The notes: generated from the sequence alone by a model not told the origin. DNA of 64,000 nucleotides from an uncultured Lachnospiraceae bacterium (GCA_934364805.1 CAKRMH010000015.1:1-64000); one strand, 5' to 3'. Positions 25,985 to 34,911 are shown, counted from the first letter of the stretch. Translations and numbers: made by a program.

Positions 25985-26219
25985 GCTTGAAGAATTCATT
26001 GTAATCACACTTAAAGATTTTGGTAAGTGCAATCAACATATCCACAGTTGGATTATTATATCCATTCTCCACTTTACTGAATATGCCTGTTGTGACATTG
26101 ACATTTTCGCATTGAAGTTTGGCAATGACTTCAGTCGCCTTCATCCCGCGTTCTTTCCGCAATCTTCTGATGTTAGTTCCAATTAGCGGATTCCGGTGTT
26201 GGTTTACCCGTTCAGCCAT
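25980..26219 (-). CDS. XRE-family helix-turn-helix regulator, module 2
   Basis: 79 residues, almost only the HTH domain (NIRRLRKERGMKATEVIAKL, then NVTTGIFSKVENGYNNPTVDMLIALTKIF). The start has GAGGTGAATCAAA before ATG. It differs in sequence from the module 1 regulator but holds the same place: leftward, ending in the shared hairpin, divergent from surface genes. Direct repeats at 26245-26282 are its likely operator. Confidence 0.87.
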   Translation of the reverse strand: MAERVNQHRNPLIGTNIRRLRKERGMKATEVIAKLQCENVNVTTGIFSKVENGYNNPTVDMLIALTKIFKCDYNEFFKQ

Positions 26220-26244
26220 TTTGATTCACCTCACAAAAAATATA

Positions 26245-26282
26245 TCCAAAATAGAAGTTTTATAGTGTCCAAAATGGAAGTT
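26245..26282. promoter_or_regulatory. Two direct repeats, probable XRE operator
   Basis: TCCAAAATAGAAGTT (26245-26259) and TCCAAAATGGAAGTT (26268-26282) are 23 bases apart, about two helical turns. They lie between the XRE start and the extended -10 box of the sortase operon. Confidence 0.6.
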
Positions 26283-26285
26283 ATA

Positions 26286-26294
26286 TGGTATACT
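26286..26294 (+). promoter_or_regulatory. Extended -10 element, sortase operon
   Basis: TGG TATACT directly after the second direct repeat; no good -35 box, which an extended -10 can do without. The transcript would have a leader of about 125 bases holding a possible 21-codon frame (26350-26415) with AGAGG nine bases ahead. Confidence 0.4.
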
Positions 26295-26424
26295 TTATTT
26301 GACAATATAATTAGGAAGATAGTTGAGCTGGTGTAGAGGCAGTACCATTATGATTGCTATTAAAGAAAATCATATTTATAGCGGAATAAAGTTTGACCGA
26401 GGGAATAGTATTTAGAGGATTCAT

Positions 26425-27222
26425 ATGAGAAAAGATACAAAAGATAAGTTTAATAAGAAACATAGGAAAGGACTGTGTAAAAAGAAAATAGCATTATTGT
26501 GTTTTTTTGCGCTTCTTTTTATTATGTCTGTTATTTATATCGTTCAATTTTTAATGATGAACAAAAAAAATGGTGCAGTATATGATAATATTCAACGTGC
26601 TGTTCATGAAAATGAAACAGATGAATCTGGAGAAGATGAAACAGATTCATTGCCGGATGTGGATTTTGATGAGCTGAAAAATATAAATCAGGATATATAT
26701 GCATACATTTATATACCTGATACAAAAATAAGTTATCCAATTGTACAAAAGAAAGATGATAATGAATATTATCTTAATCATACAATTGAAAATGCGAGTG
26801 GTTATCCTGGCTCTATCTATACTGAAAATTATAATACGATGAAATTTACAGATCGTAACACATTGATCTATGGACACAATATGAAAGATGGTTCGATGTT
26901 TGCAGATTTATGCAAATATTCTGATGAGGATTTTTGGAACCAGCACAGGTATGTATATATTCTGATGCCTGATAAGATACTGAAATATCAGGTTGTTGCA
27001 GCTCTTATGTTTGATGACAGGCATATTACAACGTCGTATGATTTTTCAAGTGTAGCAGGTTTTATGGAATATGTAAATGATATCAAGGAACAGGGACAGG
27101 ATATGAATTTTGATGATGCAATACAACTTGATGGTGACAGTCAGATTATAACAATGTCAACGTGCATGCCAGATAACAGACCGGATAACCGATGGCTGGT
27201 TATGGCGGTATTAATGAAATGA
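26425..27222 (+). CDS. Class B sortase
   Basis: Membrane-bound transpeptidase that cuts surface proteins at the sorting motif and joins them to the wall. 265 residues: a basic N-terminus, one membrane segment (about 22-44, IALLCFFALLFIMSVIYIV), an acidic linker, then the sortase domain with His151 in LIYGHNMKDGSMF, Cys247 in MSTCMPDN and Arg256 in NRWLVMAVL. The order and the helix before the end strands are those of class B. Adjacent SPKTG proteins (22993 and 28351) are the natural substrates. LCP gene follows after 19 bases. Confidence 0.92.
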   Translation: MRKDTKDKFNKKHRKGLCKKKIALLCFFALLFIMSVIYIVQFLMMNKKNGAVYDNIQRAVHENETDESGEDETDSLPDVDFDELKNINQDIYAYIYIPDTKISYPIVQKKDDNEYYLNHTIENASGYPGSIYTENYNTMKFTDRNTLIYGHNMKDGSMFADLCKYSDEDFWNQHRYVYILMPDKILKYQVVAALMFDDRHITTSYDFSSVAGFMEYVNDIKEQGQDMNFDDAIQLDGDSQIITMSTCMPDNRPDNRWLVMAVLMK

Positions 27223-27241
27223 CAAGGGGTAATTTGTAATT

Positions 27242-28291
27242 GTGAATGGCAAAAGAATGAAAAAGATATTGACGGTTATAAGTGTTATGGCGTTTGTGAT
27301 TATAACCGGAACAATTATTACAGTAGGAACAATGTACAATCTGGGGTGTAATTCAATTCAGAAGACGACGGGGCAGGTTGTACAGGGATGCAATATGGAT
27401 GGAGCTGATCTGAATCAGACAATTATGTATCAAGGCTCTGAGTACATATATAAGAAGGGAATTGTTAATATATTGGTGCTTGGGGTAGATAACGAGCATG
27501 GTATGTCAGATAATGTGACTCCGGGAGAGCTTGGGCAGGCAGATGCAATATATTTGGTAAGCATTGATACATATAATGATCAGATTCATATTATGGGTAT
27601 TCCAAGGGATACAATGACATCTATTCAGATCATGGATGAAGATAACAAATATTTTAATATGCAGACTTTTCAGATTACATTACAGTATGCATATGGAGAT
27701 AATTGTAAAAGTGGTAGTAAACTGATGGCGAAAGCGGTATCTCCATTATTGTATGATATTCCTATTTCAAGAGTATGTGTTGTTAATCTTAATGCTGTTC
27801 AGGTTTTAAATGATGCGGTTGGAGGTGTGACGGTTAAGGTTGAGGAGGATTTCACAGACGAAAGTGGTGAAGTTGTTGATCCAGATTTTTATAAAGGCAA
27901 TACGGTAACTTTACACGGGAAACAGGCACTTTTATTTGTAAGGGAAAGGGATTGTTCAATATTCGCAAGCAGTATGACACGAGTTTCAAGGCAGGAACAG
28001 TATATTGATGCATTTGTGGATGAAGCGAAGCGGAAATTAAAAACAAATAAGTTGTTAGCTTTTGAAATATACAATAAATTGCTCAAAGAGGATTATATAT
28101 ATACGGATCTCACCAAGTCGGAATGTGTGTATCTTGGTTTACAGGCATCAAAAATGTCTTTTTCGAAGGATAATATAGTTACCGTTTCTGGAATGATGAA
28201 AAAGGGAGATAGATTTGAAGAATATTATGTTGATCCAGATGCCCTAAAGCAGCAGGTGATTGATATGTTCTATCATAAGATTGATAATTAA
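27242..28291 (+). CDS. LytR-CpsA-Psr (LCP) family protein
   Basis: 349 residues with an N-terminal membrane anchor (about 10-32, VISVMAFVIITGTIITVG) and an outside LCP domain. Visible motifs are NILVLGVDN, the substrate-binding DAIYLVSIDTYNDQIHIMGIPRDT, and the C-terminal GKQALLFVRERD..SSMTRVSRQEQYI. LCP enzymes move glycopolymers from lipid carriers to peptidoglycan, and in Actinomyces oris one of them glycosylates a sortase substrate. Lying between a sortase and its likely substrate, a similar role is plausible here but only inferred. The GTG start at 27242 has AAGGGG before it with long spacing; ATG at 27257 is an alternative. Confidence 0.88.
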   Translation: MNGKRMKKILTVISVMAFVIITGTIITVGTMYNLGCNSIQKTTGQVVQGCNMDGADLNQTIMYQGSEYIYKKGIVNILVLGVDNEHGMSDNVTPGELGQADAIYLVSIDTYNDQIHIMGIPRDTMTSIQIMDEDNKYFNMQTFQITLQYAYGDNCKSGSKLMAKAVSPLLYDIPISRVCVVNLNAVQVLNDAVGGVTVKVEEDFTDESGEVVDPDFYKGNTVTLHGKQALLFVRERDCSIFASSMTRVSRQEQYIDAFVDEAKRKLKTNKLLAFEIYNKLLKEDYIYTDLTKSECVYLGLQASKMSFSKDNIVTVSGMMKKGDRFEEYYVDPDALKQQVIDMFYHKIDN

Positions 28292-28350
28292 TTATGGTAT
28301 TAAGCAAAGCTTAATATAAATAAACCACACATTTACAAAAGGAGAATAAA

Positions 28351-29064
28351 ATGAGAAGATTGAGTAAAAAAATTACAGGATTGTTTATGGCTGTATTAAT
28401 GTTTACAGCTATGACAGTACCAGCATTTGCAGCAAGCAGTCCAGTTGCTGGTTCAGAAAGTCCAAGTTTTAATCAGGTTAATCCAACAAAGATTACGGTT
28501 AACAATATTATTGTTAACGGAAAAGAGTATGCTGTGGGACTGGGTGACCTGGCAGATGCAGTGAAGAAAGAGGTTAATACAAATGATAAACTGATCTCAT
28601 TGCTCGGAAGCAGTTACATTGCTAATTCTAAGATTGAACAATTAGGAGCATATGATCTTGAATTACCAGAAGGACTTACAGAAGAACAGCTTGCAGCAGG
28701 TGTTGATGTCACATTTAATGTACCAGCAGCGAAAACAGGAGATATTATTAAGATTCTTCATAAGAGAGCAATTGATAATAAGTGGGAAGTATTAGATACT
28801 GTTGTTTCAGATGGAACAGTGAAAGCTACATTCCATTCATTTTCACCAGTTGTATTTGTAAGAATGACACCATCTACAACTCCTGCATCATCAGAACAGA
28901 CAAATCCATCTGCAAAGGGTACTTCGCAGGGGACGACAACTGCTGCAACGACAAATCTTGCATCTCCAAAGACAGGTATGCCGGTTGCTTTTTACGCATT
29001 TAGTGTAATTGCGGTTGTTTCACTTGTAGGACTTGCTGTTGTATCAAGGAAGAAAGCAGCCTAA
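28351..29064 (+). CDS. Sortase-anchored surface protein (SPKTG), module 2
   Basis: 237 residues. Signal peptide MRRLSKKITGLFMAVLMFTA with likely cleavage after AFA near residue 27. The body (about 35-175) has no recognised catalytic motif. A Thr/Ser-rich spacer (about 177-205) leads to ASPKTG, a hydrophobic stretch (VAFYAFSVIAVVSLVGLAVV) and the tail SRKKAA. It should be anchored by the sortase two genes upstream. AAAGGAG precedes ATG. The sequence PSFNQVNPTKITVNNIIVNG and the SFSPVVFVRM end strand suggest beta domains. Confidence 0.85.
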   Translation: MRRLSKKITGLFMAVLMFTAMTVPAFAASSPVAGSESPSFNQVNPTKITVNNIIVNGKEYAVGLGDLADAVKKEVNTNDKLISLLGSSYIANSKIEQLGAYDLELPEGLTEEQLAAGVDVTFNVPAAKTGDIIKILHKRAIDNKWEVLDTVVSDGTVKATFHSFSPVVFVRMTPSTTPASSEQTNPSAKGTSQGTTTAATTNLASPKTGMPVAFYAFSVIAVVSLVGLAVVSRKKAA

Positions 29065-29090
29065 AATAAAATAATATGCATGTGTGGTTA

Positions 29091-29125
29091 AAACTGCCCT
29101 GACAATTGTCAGGGCAGTTTTAAAA
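29091..29125 (+). terminator. Perfect-palindrome terminator at the right end of the island
   Basis: AAACTGCCCTGACA followed directly by its partner ending GGGCAGTTT gives a 30-base perfect palindrome. The T run is short (TTTTA), so termination may be partial. It closes the accessory island. Confidence 0.7.
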
Positions 29126-29189
29126 TGGAGAATTAACATTGACAGAAAACACAATCAGTATCCGATTCTCAAATTTGATTTACTCAAAG

Positions 29190-29218
29190 TTGCAATGCGG
29201 CAACTGGTTTGTTATGAT
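29190..29218 (+). promoter_or_regulatory. Promoter of the Gfo/Idh gene
   Basis: TTGCAA, 17 bases, TATGAT. GTTGCAA and the following GGCAAC form an imperfect palindrome over the -35 box that could be an operator. Confidence 0.6.
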
Positions 29219-29264
29219 ATAGAAAAAATACAGAAATTTGAGAATTTCAGATGGAGGTAAGAGT

Positions 29265-30239
29265 ATGATTGAGTATCGCTGGGCAACTCTGGGCTGCGGT
29301 GTGATTGCAAACCAGCTGGCACAGGCAATGCAAGAGCAGGGAGGAAAACTGTACTCTGTTGCGAACCGGACACATGAGAAGGCAATCGCTTTTGCACAGA
29401 AATATGGAATTGAAAAGGTATATGATCGTATCGATGATGTATTTGAGGATGAGAATGTAGACATTATATACATATCGACACCTCACAATACACATATTGA
29501 ATATTTGAGAAAAGCATTGAATGCCGGGAAACATGTATTGTGTGAGAAATCCATTACGCTGAATGCACAGGAACTGGAGGAAGCAGTGGCTCTTGCCCAA
29601 AAGAATCATGTGATTTTAGCTGAGGCAATGACAATTTATCATATGCCGGTTTATAAGAAACTGGAAGAAATCATTTCATCGGGAGCACTTGGACCGTTGA
29701 AGCTGATCCAGATGAATTTTGGAAGCTATAAAGAGTATGATATGACGAACCGCTTTTTCAGCAGAAATCTTGCTGGTGGAGCCATGTTAGATATTGGCGT
29801 ATACGCACTTTCCTTTGTGCGGTGGTTTATGACATCCAAACCGGATCAGATTGTATCGCAGGTTCAGTATGCACCGACCGGCGTGGATGAGCAGGCGGGA
29901 ATTCTTCTTAAGAATAAAGAGGAAGAGATGGCGACTGTAATTCTTTCGCTGCATGCAAAACAGCCAAAGAGGGGAACCATTGCATTTGACAAAGGCTATA
30001 TAGAGATTTATGAGTATCCGCGAGGAGAGGAAGCGGTGATCACATATACCGCAGATGGACACAGGGAGACGATAAAAGAAGGCAGTACAGACCTTGCACT
30101 TTCCTATGAAGTGCTTGATATGGAAAAAGCTGTTTCCGGTAAAGAGGATTCCATGCATCTGGATTATACGGCAGATGTTATGGATATGATGACTCAGATC
30201 CGAAAAGACTGGGGAATGAAGTATCCGGAAGAAGAGTAG
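29265..30239 (+). CDS. Gfo/Idh/MocA family oxidoreductase
   Basis: NAD(P)-dependent dehydrogenase, usually acting on sugars or inositols. 324 residues from ATG 29265, which has ATGGAGG before it; the frame opens earlier at 29238 without a site. The Rossmann loop LGCGVIANQLA lies near residue 9, STPHNTHIEYLRKALNAGKH near 75 and the catalytic-lysine motif CEKSITLNAQE near 95. The C-terminal half is the family's beta-sheet domain. The substrate is unknown. The next gene begins 11 bases later. Confidence 0.92.
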   Translation: MIEYRWATLGCGVIANQLAQAMQEQGGKLYSVANRTHEKAIAFAQKYGIEKVYDRIDDVFEDENVDIIYISTPHNTHIEYLRKALNAGKHVLCEKSITLNAQELEEAVALAQKNHVILAEAMTIYHMPVYKKLEEIISSGALGPLKLIQMNFGSYKEYDMTNRFFSRNLAGGAMLDIGVYALSFVRWFMTSKPDQIVSQVQYAPTGVDEQAGILLKNKEEEMATVILSLHAKQPKRGTIAFDKGYIEIYEYPRGEEAVITYTADGHRETIKEGSTDLALSYEVLDMEKAVSGKEDSMHLDYTADVMDMMTQIRKDWGMKYPEEE

Positions 30240-30250
30240 GGTGGACAGCT

Positions 30251-31873
30251 GTGGGTAACAAAAAAGGATCTTTTATCAAACAGGCTGGTATTCTTGCAGC
30301 AGCAGGGATTATCAGCCGGATTATTGGAATTTTATACAGAAGTCCGCTTACTTCTGTTATTGGCGATGAGGGAAACGGATATTATCAGTCGGCATACAGT
30401 ATTTATACGATTGTATTGCTGCTTTGTTCTTATAGTATTCCATCTGCACTATCGAAGATTATTGCAGAAAAGCTTGCCAAAAAAGAATACCGGAATGTGC
30501 AGAAAATATTTCGCTGTGCCTTATTATATGTGTTCGTAGTCGGCGGAATCGCAAGCATTTTCCTATTGTTTGGAGCAGGGCTGTTTCTGGAAGGACAGGC
30601 TGCGGTTGTATTAAAGGCATTTGCACCGACTGTTTTTATATCAGGTTTTGTCGGTGTGCTCCGCGGCTATTTTCAGGCACATGGTTCTATGCTTCAGACA
30701 TCGATTTCACAGATCATAGAGCAGTTATTAAATGCTGTTGTAAGTATTCTGGCTGCATACCTTTTGATACGGGCAACCGGAAGTACAGATTCCACAGATA
30801 AGGCGATAAGCGGTGCAGTGGGAAGTACGATCGGTACCGGAAGTGGTGTGCTGATTGCTTTTATTTTTATGCTTTGTGCATATATGCTCAATCATGGTTA
30901 CATAAAAAAACGTACGGCAAGAGATCAGTCGGGGAAAGTGGATTCTTATCGCCAGATATTTGGAATGCTGCTTTCAATGGTGACCCCGATCATTATCAGC
31001 ACGTTTATTTATAATTTTAATGTATCATTTAACCTGGTTGTATATACGAAAACCATGGTTCATTTTAAAGGATTTACGTCAGCTCAGGCTGCAACACAGT
31101 ATGGTATTTTCTCGGGAAAATCTTTAGTAATCCTGAATATCCCAATTGCAATCGCAGTGGCGATGTCTTCTGCGATGATTCCGGCAATTGCGTCAAGCCG
31201 TGCAATCGGAGACGAACGTGCAACAAACCGGAGAATTGAAAATGCAATGTTTGTAACACTTCTGATTGCAATTCCATGTGCAGTGGGACTTCTCGTACTG
31301 GCAAAACCGGTAATGCAGCTGCTATTCCCACAGAAGGATTCGCTGGATCTTGCATCCAGACTTCTTATGATGACAGCAATTACGGTTATTTTTGATTCGC
31401 TGTCGGCGCTTGGAAATGGAATTCTGCAGGGACTTGGCAAAGTGAAGATCCCGGTTCGCAATGCGGCAGTGGCGCTGACGCTTCAAAGTGGTATTCTGGC
31501 ACTTTTACTGGCATTTACAGATCTGAATCTGTACGCACTTGTGATCTGTCTGTTGATTTATTCATTTACCATGTTTTTTTTGAATACACTTTCTGTTCAT
31601 AAGTATACAGGACTGAAAGAGAATGTTAGGAAACTGTACGTATGGCCGGTTCTTGCAGCGTTTATCATGGGAGCTTTCGCTTTTGCAACATATCATGTTA
31701 TATATATGCTGCTTCCAAGAAATGTAATTGCTTTGATATGTGCGATTACAGTGGCTGGGATTGCATATTTTATTTGTGTGATCAAATTAAAGATTCTCAC
31801 CGAAGAGGAACTGGATCTGATCCCATTTGGCGGGAAGATTGTTACAGTTGCAGAAAAAATGCATTTGATGTAA
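30251..31873 (+). CDS. MurJ/SpoVB-like polysaccharide flippase
   Basis: A polytopic membrane protein of 540 residues with about 14 hydrophobic segments, of the MOP superfamily branch with SpoVB, YtgP and MurJ. These move lipid-linked sugars, mostly lipid II, across the membrane. The N-terminus QAGILAAAGIISRIIGILYRSPL is the family signature. It starts at GTG with AGGGTGG upstream, coupled to the oxidoreductase. Which of lipid II or another lipid-linked glycan it moves cannot be decided. Confidence 0.88.
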   Translation: MGNKKGSFIKQAGILAAAGIISRIIGILYRSPLTSVIGDEGNGYYQSAYSIYTIVLLLCSYSIPSALSKIIAEKLAKKEYRNVQKIFRCALLYVFVVGGIASIFLLFGAGLFLEGQAAVVLKAFAPTVFISGFVGVLRGYFQAHGSMLQTSISQIIEQLLNAVVSILAAYLLIRATGSTDSTDKAISGAVGSTIGTGSGVLIAFIFMLCAYMLNHGYIKKRTARDQSGKVDSYRQIFGMLLSMVTPIIISTFIYNFNVSFNLVVYTKTMVHFKGFTSAQAATQYGIFSGKSLVILNIPIAIAVAMSSAMIPAIASSRAIGDERATNRRIENAMFVTLLIAIPCAVGLLVLAKPVMQLLFPQKDSLDLASRLLMMTAITVIFDSLSALGNGILQGLGKVKIPVRNAAVALTLQSGILALLLAFTDLNLYALVICLLIYSFTMFFLNTLSVHKYTGLKENVRKLYVWPVLAAFIMGAFAFATYHVIYMLLPRNVIALICAITVAGIAYFICVIKLKILTEEELDLIPFGGKIVTVAEKMHLM

Positions 31874-31909
31874 TTATTAATATAGAACAAATAGAAAAGG
31901 AATTAGGAT

Positions 31910-32704
31910 ATGGCTGGTAAAATTCGATTGATAGCAAGTGATCTGGATGGAACATTATTACAGAATGGACAGATCACCTGTAATGAGGAATTATTTCCAC
32001 TTCTGGATGAGCTTAAGGAACAGGATGTGTATTTTGTTCCTGCAAGTGGAAGACAATATGGAAGTCTTTTGAAGTTATTTCATAAACGTCATGATAAGAT
32101 GCTTTATTTATGTGAGAACGGAGCACTTGTTATGTATCAGGATCAGGTGATTTACAAGAATCAGTTTGAAGATTCTCTGGCACTTGATATCTGTCATACG
32201 GTGTATGATAATCCATGCTGTGAAGTGCTGATTTCGGGAGAGAGAACAAGTTACCTGATCCCGAAGTCGGAGGATTATGTAAGATATGTGAGGGACGATG
32301 TCGGAAATGATGTTACAATCATACAAAAACCGGAAGAGATTATGGAACCGATCATCAAAGTCTCTTATTTTACAAAAGCAGAGGATCGTGATCCGGTTAC
32401 TGCCGATTTTCAGGCAAAATTCAGGGATTCCTGCCAGATTGTGACCTCTGGCAACCGCTGGGTAGATTTTGCACCGAACGGAACCAGTAAGGGAAGTGCG
32501 ATGGAGCATATTGGAAATCTCTTAAATATTACATCGGATGAGATGGCTGCCTTTGGCGATAATGAGAATGACCGCACGATGCTTGGATATGTCGGACATC
32601 CTTATATTATGGAGAATTGTAATCCGACAATACGGGATATACCGGGAGAAAGCTGTTATCGTGTGGAACAGACCTTAAGAGATCTGTTGAATAACATGAA
32701 TTAG
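31910..32704 (+). CDS. HAD-superfamily (Cof type) phosphatase
   Basis: 264 residues. Motif I DLDGTLL (residues 10-16, nucleophile Asp), motif II PASGRQYG, the lysine in NGTSKGSAM and motif IV GDNENDRTML are all present. It is the Cof/YwpJ class with a large type II cap, acting on sugar or cofactor phosphates. AAAAGGAATTAGG precedes ATG. It sits in a rightward run with the flippase and antiporter genes. Confidence 0.92.
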   Translation: MAGKIRLIASDLDGTLLQNGQITCNEELFPLLDELKEQDVYFVPASGRQYGSLLKLFHKRHDKMLYLCENGALVMYQDQVIYKNQFEDSLALDICHTVYDNPCCEVLISGERTSYLIPKSEDYVRYVRDDVGNDVTIIQKPEEIMEPIIKVSYFTKAEDRDPVTADFQAKFRDSCQIVTSGNRWVDFAPNGTSKGSAMEHIGNLLNITSDEMAAFGDNENDRTMLGYVGHPYIMENCNPTIRDIPGESCYRVEQTLRDLLNNMN

Positions 32705-32719
32705 AATTGGAGAATGGGA

Positions 32720-34372
32720 ATGAACAGAAAACGGGTTGGAATGTTAATATTTATTGGAATACTGGCGGTTCTTTGTGTGGTAACAGCAATGACCCCGGGG
32801 ACAATTACAGATCCGGAAAATTACACATGCAGTTCTTATGCGACGATCGTAGCACTTCTGCCTCCGGTAATTGCGATTGGACTTGCTCTGATTACCAAAG
32901 AAGTCTATACGTCTCTGTTTGCGGGAATTATTACGGGAGGACTTTTGTATTCGAATTTTAACCTGGAGCTGATGATCAATACCGTATTTTTCCAGGAAGA
33001 TGGTGGAATGGTAAGCAAACTGGCAAACTCCTGGAATGTTGGTATTCTGGTGTTTCTTGTTATGCTTGGAATTCTTGTTTCTATGCTGAACAAAGCCGGC
33101 GGCTCAGCTGCGTTTGGAAAATGGGCATCCAGGCATATAAAAACAAGGATCGGAGCACAGATATCGATTATGATCCTTGGAGTTCTGATATTTGTGGATG
33201 ACTATTTTAACTGCCTTACAGTAGGAAGTGTTATGCGTCCGGTCACAGACCGACATAAAGTTTCCAGAGCAAAATTATCCTATATTATTGATGCAACGGC
33301 AGCACCGGTGTGTATTATTGCACCGATCAGTTCCTGGGCAGCAGCAGTTACTTCTTCTGTTCCGGAAGATGCAAAGATTAATGGATTTGCTGTTTTTCTT
33401 CAGACAATCCCGTATAATCTGTATGCAATATTGACACTGGTCATGGTTGTTCTGGTGACGCTGCTTCGTGTGGATTTTGGCCCGATGAAAAAACATGAGA
33501 TGAATGCCATTGCAGGAGATTTATTTACAACGCCTGGGCGGCCTTATGAGGGAAACGAAGAAGAGGTTGTCAATGAGAAAGCACACGTGCTGGATCTTGT
33601 TCTTCCGGTAATTGTGCTGATTACAAGCTGTATTATTGCAATGATCTATACCGGCGGATTTTTTCAGGGAACTTCGTTTGTGGAAGCGTTTGCAGGTTCA
33701 GATGCTTCAGTCGGCCTTGTGTTAGGTGGTGCGGTTACACTTGCATTTACATTTGTTTATTATATGATGCGCGATGTGTTGTCTTTTGAGGAATTTGCAA
33801 AATGTATTCCGGAAGGGTTCCAGTCAATGATTGCACCGATTCTGATTCTGACAATGGCATGGACGTTATCGGGAATGACCAATCTTCTTGGAGCAAAATA
33901 TTTTGTGGCAGATCTTGTTGCACATTCAGCAGAGGCAATGCAGGGATTTCTTCCTATGATCATTTTCCTTGTTGCCGCTTTTCTGGCATTTGCAACAGGA
34001 ACTTCATGGGGAACATTCAGTATATTGATCCCGATTGTGATCGGAGTTTTCCCGGAAGGACAAATGATGGTTATCTCAATCGCGGCATGTCTGGCTGGTG
34101 CAGTCTGTGGGGATCACTGTTCCCCGATTTCAGACACAACGATCATGGCTTCAGCGGGCGGACATTGTGAGCATGTAAATCATGTTGTGACACAGCTTCC
34201 GTATGTTATGGTTGTTGCCGTGGTATGTCTGTTTGGCTACATGCTGATCGGAATTTTCATGGCAGCCGGGTTACGGGTATTCACATGGCTTGTGCTTCCG
34301 GTCTGCATCGTAATCCTTGTGGGACTTCTTTTTGGAATACGATCAAAAACCGGAGGAAAGGAAGCAATTTGA
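32720..34372 (+). CDS. NhaC-family Na+/H+ antiporter
   Basis: A polytopic membrane transporter of 550 residues. It has a long N-terminal half with segments such as IVALLPPVIAIGLALI and the VDDYFNCLTVGSVMRP motif, and a C-terminal half with GTSWGTFSILIPIVIG and GDHCSPISDTTIMAS. These are conserved in the NhaC group, which includes malate-lactate antiporters, so the substrate is not certain. I chose ATG 32720, seven bases after GGAG; the ATG at 32714 lies against it. Its TGA overlaps the next start by one base. Confidence 0.9.
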   Translation: MNRKRVGMLIFIGILAVLCVVTAMTPGTITDPENYTCSSYATIVALLPPVIAIGLALITKEVYTSLFAGIITGGLLYSNFNLELMINTVFFQEDGGMVSKLANSWNVGILVFLVMLGILVSMLNKAGGSAAFGKWASRHIKTRIGAQISIMILGVLIFVDDYFNCLTVGSVMRPVTDRHKVSRAKLSYIIDATAAPVCIIAPISSWAAAVTSSVPEDAKINGFAVFLQTIPYNLYAILTLVMVVLVTLLRVDFGPMKKHEMNAIAGDLFTTPGRPYEGNEEEVVNEKAHVLDLVLPVIVLITSCIIAMIYTGGFFQGTSFVEAFAGSDASVGLVLGGAVTLAFTFVYYMMRDVLSFEEFAKCIPEGFQSMIAPILILTMAWTLSGMTNLLGAKYFVADLVAHSAEAMQGFLPMIIFLVAAFLAFATGTSWGTFSILIPIVIGVFPEGQMMVISIAACLAGAVCGDHCSPISDTTIMASAGGHCEHVNHVVTQLPYVMVVAVVCLFGYMLIGIFMAAGLRVFTWLVLPVCIVILVGLLFGIRSKTGGKEAI

Positions 34373-34878
34373 TGAAAGAACATGAGGGGCAGCAACTGGT
34401 GTATCACGAGTTTGCACCAGTGTATGATCAACATTCCCAAATACTGATACTTGGCAGTTTTCCATCTGTAAAGTCCAGAGAACAGCAGTTTTATTATGGA
34501 CATCCGCAAAACCGGTTCTGGAAACTGGTAGCAGGTCTTTTACAGATTCCGGTGCCGGAGAGCATAGAGGAGAAAAAGCAGATGCTTCTTACACATCACA
34601 TTGCGCTTTGGGATGTGATCGCATCCTGTGAGATTACAGGATCATCGGATGCGAGTATTCGAAATGTTGTTCCGAACGATATTTCAAAAATACTGCAGGA
34701 GGCTCCGATCGGGAAGGTCATTGCAAACGGAACAAAGGCATACGAACTGTATCAGAAATATATTTATCCGTCTACCGGACAAAGCTGTCAGAAGATGCCA
34801 TCAACAAGTCCTGCCAATGCGGCGTGGAACATGGGGCGGCTGATGGAAAGCTGGCAGGCGGTAATTCCGATAAAATGA
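34372..34878 (+). CDS. DNA-deoxyinosine/uracil glycosylase-like protein
   Basis: 168 residues of the uracil-DNA glycosylase superfamily, in the deoxyinosine glycosylase type. ILILGSFPSVKSREQQFYYG holds the first motif; YGHPQNRFWKLV and ALWDVIASCEITGSSDASI follow, and SPANA near the end is the DNA-intercalating loop. These enzymes remove deaminated bases. The ATG overlaps the antiporter stop (TGATG) with GGAGGAAAGGAAG ahead. The longer frame from 34225 is inside the antiporter gene and is rejected. Confidence 0.85.
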   Translation: MKEHEGQQLVYHEFAPVYDQHSQILILGSFPSVKSREQQFYYGHPQNRFWKLVAGLLQIPVPESIEEKKQMLLTHHIALWDVIASCEITGSSDASIRNVVPNDISKILQEAPIGKVIANGTKAYELYQKYIYPSTGQSCQKMPSTSPANAAWNMGRLMESWQAVIPIK

Positions 34879-34911
34879 AATTATGAGTAAAATTCACAAG
34901 GAGATTGAGAT

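Noticed and set aside
21500..29125. CRISPR array or integrase-bounded prophage in the island
   Set aside because: No regular spaced repeats, no integrase or phage structural genes, and no tRNA-type attachment site were seen.
34225..34371. Extended glycosylase reading frame inside the antiporter gene
   Set aside because: The antiporter frame is strongly conserved there, and the TGATG overlap with its own ribosome site sets the start at 34372.
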